A stretch of 64,000 bases of DNA from Panagrolaimus kolymaensis (taxonomy: Eukaryota > Nematoda > Chromadorea > Rhabditida > Panagrolaimidae), in assembly GCA_028622995.1 (NCBI GenBank), contig JAJQJQ010000002.1, positions 11,222,001 through 11,286,000 on the forward strand, read 5' to 3'. How positions within the stretch are numbered: the first letter of the stretch is position 1; each line of letters begins with the position of its first letter. Shown here piece after piece: positions 59,701-64,000 of the stretch. The position numbers and the translations under genes were made by a program. The notes beneath the pieces are model-generated. The model had not been told where the DNA came from, searched no databases, and was given only the letters and a program-made list of their open reading frames with translations.

Positions 59701-60513
59701 TTGTATTCAGTCACTTGAACCTTTTTGAACCTTCCCCAAAGGATTGAGATACTTTTTTCTTAGTTTTCTAGTTTCATATAAGAATGCTTGTATTAGGTGC
59801 TTATGCAACTGCAAGCATCACAACTTTTACTGTTGCACATTTTGGTTCTCCGACATGTTTAGGGAGATAATGCCTTATTAGCCGTAGCGTTTAAGATGTT
59901 GTGAAAGACTTTCCAACACACCATAAGCTCCTGGGGTTGAGGCTTACATATGCATTAGCATCTTGGATGCATGATGCATCGCTTGTATGTTAGATTATTT
60001 GCTTGAATGAAGCATTAAGTTAAGGGTTATGAAGATTATACGACATCATCAAATTGATTATTTTTCTTAGATTTAACAACTTTTGAGATGATAGGATTAA
60101 TCTTAAGCTTCATAGTTCATCATAGCTTTGTAATGTTAGAATGTTTGTCTTAAAGATGCAACAATGCTCTTGAAAGGGCAATAAAGTTGTTTCACTGTAT
60201 TATTACTATCTTTTAAGACTATGGATAAAACTTTTTTCTTTTTTGAAAGTTTTATAATATATCAACTTTCTGCAAGGAAGAGACTTTAGTGCCCATTTAG
60301 CTCCCTTTTTTCTCGACTTTCAATAAACTTTTTTCATAGGATTTAACAATGAGTTTGTCCCCTTTTTTCGATGATCATTTAGCTCCCAAGAAGGAGGATA
60401 TTCAGTGATGACGAAGTGAAGTGACAATCTAAACAATAATGAAAACAAAAGCTTTATTGAATGCGAAAGTTTATATAAACAATGTAAATACACTTTTTAT
60501 TCTTTTAGAAACC
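56718..60513. other. Long intergenic region, no gene seen
   Basis: About 3.8 kb without a supportable gene. 59170-60300 is less T-rich than usual and lacks long open frames. Close to the next gene, an acceptor (ttattcttttag) ends at 60508, five bases before the PDZ gene ATG. Confidence 0.45.
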
Positions 60514-62305
60514 ATGACAACCTGTGACAATCCTGAAGTTGTTCAAAAGAAAAAATCAACAAAAAGCTTTCATGTTACTACAGCTAAAAGTCAATTATCT
60601 GTTAAACAAAGTGTTGAAAAGAATGTTGACAAAAAACTAAAAGAATCTCCAAAGGTGGTACCTCCTGATCAAGCTGGTGATGAAATTCTCGCTAATGATA
60701 TTCCACCAATTGATAATGATGATGAAAATCGAATCGAAGAAGCTATATTGATTGAATTGCGATGGGGTGAATCACCTGGAATCGTTTTTAGTTCTAATTT
60801 GCAAGTAATAGAAATCCTTGGTGATAGCTGTTTGAATGGTAAAGTAAAGGTTGGAGATAAACTTTACAAGGTACAAGTCATTTTTGAACATTAAATTATT
60901 AAAATACTAATCCTTTTCTTTTAAAGATTGACACACAAGTGGTTCGTAGTCACAAAGACTATCATGATTATATTAAAGCATCTTCGTCATCCTATTACGC
61001 ATTGTATTTCAAAGAATATGTAAGTCATACATCTTAAAATTCAAAACAAAAGGCTTCAAAGAAAGAGATAAAAAGTAGCAACTGTATTAAAGAATCAACT
61101 GAAAATATGAAAAGTATGGATAAAATTAACTGTCATTTGACTTTCAATCTTTGTCAAACATAATGTCACTCTAAATGCAAACACTGTAAGCACAAGCTTT
61201 ATGTGAAACACTTCATCATAACTTATTACAAACGGTTGTTATATTTTCTTTTTCTTCAAATGATGATACTCAACCTTCTCCCCATATTTCTTACATACAG
61301 TTGCTACTTTTTATCTTTAATATGTAAAAGAAAAAACTTTATGTCTTTCATTTACTCTATTGATTGCATGTATAATTATCCATTTACTTTCCAAAACATT
61401 TTTAGGAATTCGAACCTTTACCAATCAATTTAGAAGTTCTCGTGGATCGACGGGAAGGCTTCATATACAATGTTGTTGAAGTTCCATTTATCAGCTATAA
61501 AGCTCCACAAATATGCTTACAACTAATTGATGGATTGTTTTTGGTTTGTAAACACTTGGATTATTGTTAGTTCTTTAACGGCTAAAGGCTTTTTATAATT
61601 TTTAACTAAATTCCATGTTCAATTTTTAGATTCAGCTTTTTTCACTAATCTCGTTTTGGGTGATGCAATTTATGCTATCAACGGTTACAATGTGAAAGAC
61701 ATTGATGATGCCCTTAAGATCATTAATGGTGCCTATAAGGTGTGTTTTTTCCTTACAATCTTCTTTAACATTTATTAATTCTTTTCTTTTATTTTATAGC
61801 CAGATTCAAGTATAAATTTGTTAGTGGGTCGTGCTCGTGAAATCTCCTCACAAAATTTCATCAAAGAAACACTTTATCAAAATCGAAATGGATGTTTCAA
61901 ATTGTATTTCTTGGTTAGCGGCAAAAAACTCCCTATGATAAAGAAGAAGTACGGACGTGCTTGGCCTGAATTTACGCTCCCATATTGCCATCTCAATTTG
62001 AATTTAGAAGTTATTGATCGCCATGTAATTGAACAAGGAATGTATTTGATTAATCTTGAAAATTCCAAAATGTTTTTATACGTTTACAATGGTGAATCAC
62101 TTGATAAAGTTGAAATTAAACGAAAGCTTAAGCGACATGAATATTCTATGAAGGTGAGCTATTAAACTAATTTACTGATGTAATTTTATAATTGAATTTT
62201 TAGAGATTGAAATATAATGATGTAACCATTTTGGTTAGAACCTATTTGGAATTAATGCTTCCTGAAACCAGACTCATTGCTGTTACCATGGAAGAAGTTG
62301 CGTAA
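60514..62305 (+). CDS. PDZ-like domain protein
   Basis: Exons 60514-60870, 60927-61019, 61406-61547, 61630-61739, 61800-62153 and 62204-62305 give 385 aa. The start follows a TTTTAG acceptor by five bases, probably a trans-splice site. A charged N-terminal region (about 80 residues) precedes a first PDZ-like fold (ILIELRWGESPGIVFSSNLQ, then KVKVGDKLYKIDTQVV) and a second, more divergent one (GLFLVYSAFF..LGDAIYAINGYNVKDIDDALKI). The C-terminal third has no motif I know. PDZ domains bind C-terminal peptides and scaffold membrane complexes; the GLGF loop is altered here (SPGIVF, LFLVYS), so ligand binding is not assured. The donor at 61548 (GTAAAC) was chosen because it restores the frame. Confidence 0.75.
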
Positions 62306-64000
62306 ATGTTTTTGAAAGAAATCAAAGTTTGAAAGAGAAAATGTATGCGTGTGATTTTGATAAAACTAAATAATAATTTATGTAATTTAAAGCTGATGTT
62401 AATCCATTTTTCTTTGTACCGCCTTTTATTTATTACTTTGATTGAATAATAAAATTATTAATAACAAACTCACTTTACAAATCAAGAAAAAGTTGCTTCA
62501 CTAACATGAAATTATCAAAGTCCAAAAACAAGCAAAAGGAATAGTTTTGTATCAGATTTGTTTGCTTTTTTGTGTGCAGATTTTTCAATGAACAATTTTT
62601 CCCTATTTTACCATTTTCCTTTTCATTTCTACTGGAGGTTGATAAACATGCATTGTTTTTAAAACCTTTATTTTTTGTTACTCGTGTTGAAATGCTTGAC
62701 TGAGACATTAATGAATACAAACAAGTGCTAATTAGATATCAAACAAACTCATTATTTTTCCAACTTAAATGTTAGAATTAGCTATGGTAGCATCCATCTA
62801 AAGCATAAAGCTCAACTTTACGCATGAATATTAACTTTGTTTGTGGTAACACTATTCCTTTGTTTTTCAAAGAACTCTTCGGTATCATAAAACTTTTTGA
62901 AGAGTTTTATGCAAAAATTTTAAAATATCACCTTTTACGGAAGGTTTGATCTCATGTATTTTTTGTGTAAGCTTGGATCGAGTAAAATAAATAAAATATG
63001 TTTTTTATGTGATAATTAACCTTTTGTCATTTTGTTTCGTATGAAGGACTTCTTTCCTCGCGCCCTGAGGAAGCCTTATGCCAGTTGATGGATTTTTTTT
63101 AAACCTTTTGCTATTTTTTTTTTCTTCATCTTTTTATTCTCAAAACAGGCTGGCTTTCCCCACATTGAGTAATCTTCTTTTTTTCTGATTGCTAAAAAAT
63201 AAAGTTTTATAAAAGTATTAAGTTTTACAAATATGGAGAAATCATGGCACATGCCTGATAATATCAAGATCTTGTTGTTTGCATTTCTTTTTTAACATTA
63301 AAAAGCCTTTTTTGTGCAATAAATTACTTTATTTCTAATAACTTACGGAATTATTTTCCATTTTGTTTTCATTTTTTGTTTGACATTTGATGATCATTAT
63401 TGTAATAGATAATTTTAGTCATGAAAAAAAACTTTTTGTAAAGTATATTTTTAAACTTGATGAAAATTAAAATTTTTGGACTATTAAAGAAGATAATAAG
63501 AGGTTTGCTTGGAGTATCTTCTCTAAACTGTATAACAAAAAATCATTATTTTTAACCCTATTAATGAACATCAGGCTTAATCATTTCTATGTTCTAATTT
63601 TTGCAACATTTTTGTGTAATTTTCTTATCATGCCATTTGAAAGGACAATTAAAAATCCGAGAATTATTACTTTATGCAAATTTTTTTTTGTATTTTTTCC
63701 AAAGAAAAAAGCCAGAAAAAAATTATAATCATTTTCTTCACTGAAATCATCGAGTTTGCATTTATATTTTTGAAATCAATGAAGAATCTTCCGTCCAAAA
63801 TTTTTAAACTTTATAAAAATAAATGGTGGATATGTGTAACGCCTTTAAATCTAAATAACAAGTAAGTCATTTTTCGTTGCACTTAGAATAATTTTTAATT
63901 TTATTAACAAAAATCTAAAAAAAGGGTGGAAAATTTTGAACAATTAAAAAAAATTATTTTGAAATTTGTAAGTGACGTTTATTTTTCTGTAACAATAAAA
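62306..64000. other. 3' flank and window end, no certain gene
   Basis: AT-rich. A 63-codon open frame at 63674-63865 ends exactly at a GTAAGT donor (LYKNKWWICVTPLNLNN...) and could be an exon of a gene continuing beyond the window. Nothing else is supportable. Confidence 0.4.

Noticed and set aside
1..64000. CRISPR array, operon of bacterial type, or prophage
   Set aside because: Spliceosomal introns throughout and animal gene families exclude a prokaryotic source; no regularly spaced repeats of CRISPR type were seen.

Overview
This is nuclear genomic DNA from a nematode. The window is strongly AT-rich. Introns are short (often 43-60 bp) with GTAAG donors and TTTTCAG/TTTTTAG acceptors, and several starts follow directly on a TTTTAG- or TTTACAG-type acceptor, as expected for spliced-leader trans-splicing. 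The gene content fits: MATH-BTB, SKP1-related, astacin with an ShK-type domain, C-type lectin, WDR35/IFT121, and a tRNA-Ala very like the Caenorhabditis one. The lineage-specific F-box-like and Hsp70-like families suggest a clade IV (Panagrolaimus-like) worm; that is inference from family memory and was not tested.

Layout. 1-3.6 kb holds no certain gene but carries a 623-bp element with perfect 152-bp inverted arms. 3.7-7.9 kb is a Dbl-family RhoGEF (DH-PH). 8.8-19 kb has four members of a family with an N-terminal membrane anchor and an F-box-like region (two intact, two broken), with a MATH-BTB gene and a four-pass membrane protein among them. 19.3-21.5 kb is an unrecognised membrane protein with an in-frame stop before a further plausible exon. 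23.4-24.7 kb is a second, shorter RhoGEF with a duplicated linker exon, and 25.6-26.5 kb a second four-pass protein. 26.6-31.6 kb is a large inverted duplication: two SKP1-related genes with identical proteins face each other across 2.8 kb that holds two of three GNAT-type acetyltransferase paralogues. 33.4-34.6 kb is a two-domain C-type lectin, then tRNA-Ala(AGC), another F-box-like gene (36.4-37.3 kb), an astacin protease (37.7-39.7 kb) and a Pro/Gly-rich secreted protein just upstream of it. 41.5-43.9 kb holds Hsp70-like genes and fragments. 44.2-50.6 kb is WDR35/IFT121 in 23 exons, convergent with an MFSD8/CLN7-like transporter whose first intron hides a tRNA-like Pol III element. 55.5-56.7 kb is an unrecognised cysteine-containing gene with a frame break, and 60.5-62.3 kb a PDZ-like protein.

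Themes. Adaptors for ubiquitin ligases are over-represented (two SKP1-related, F-box-like proteins, MATH-BTB), but shared function is inference. Recent local duplication has shaped much of the window. A 47-bp terminal-inverted-repeat element recurs in introns of three unrelated genes. All coordinates come from reading splice signals by eye; exon ends in the recognised genes were checked for reading-frame continuity.
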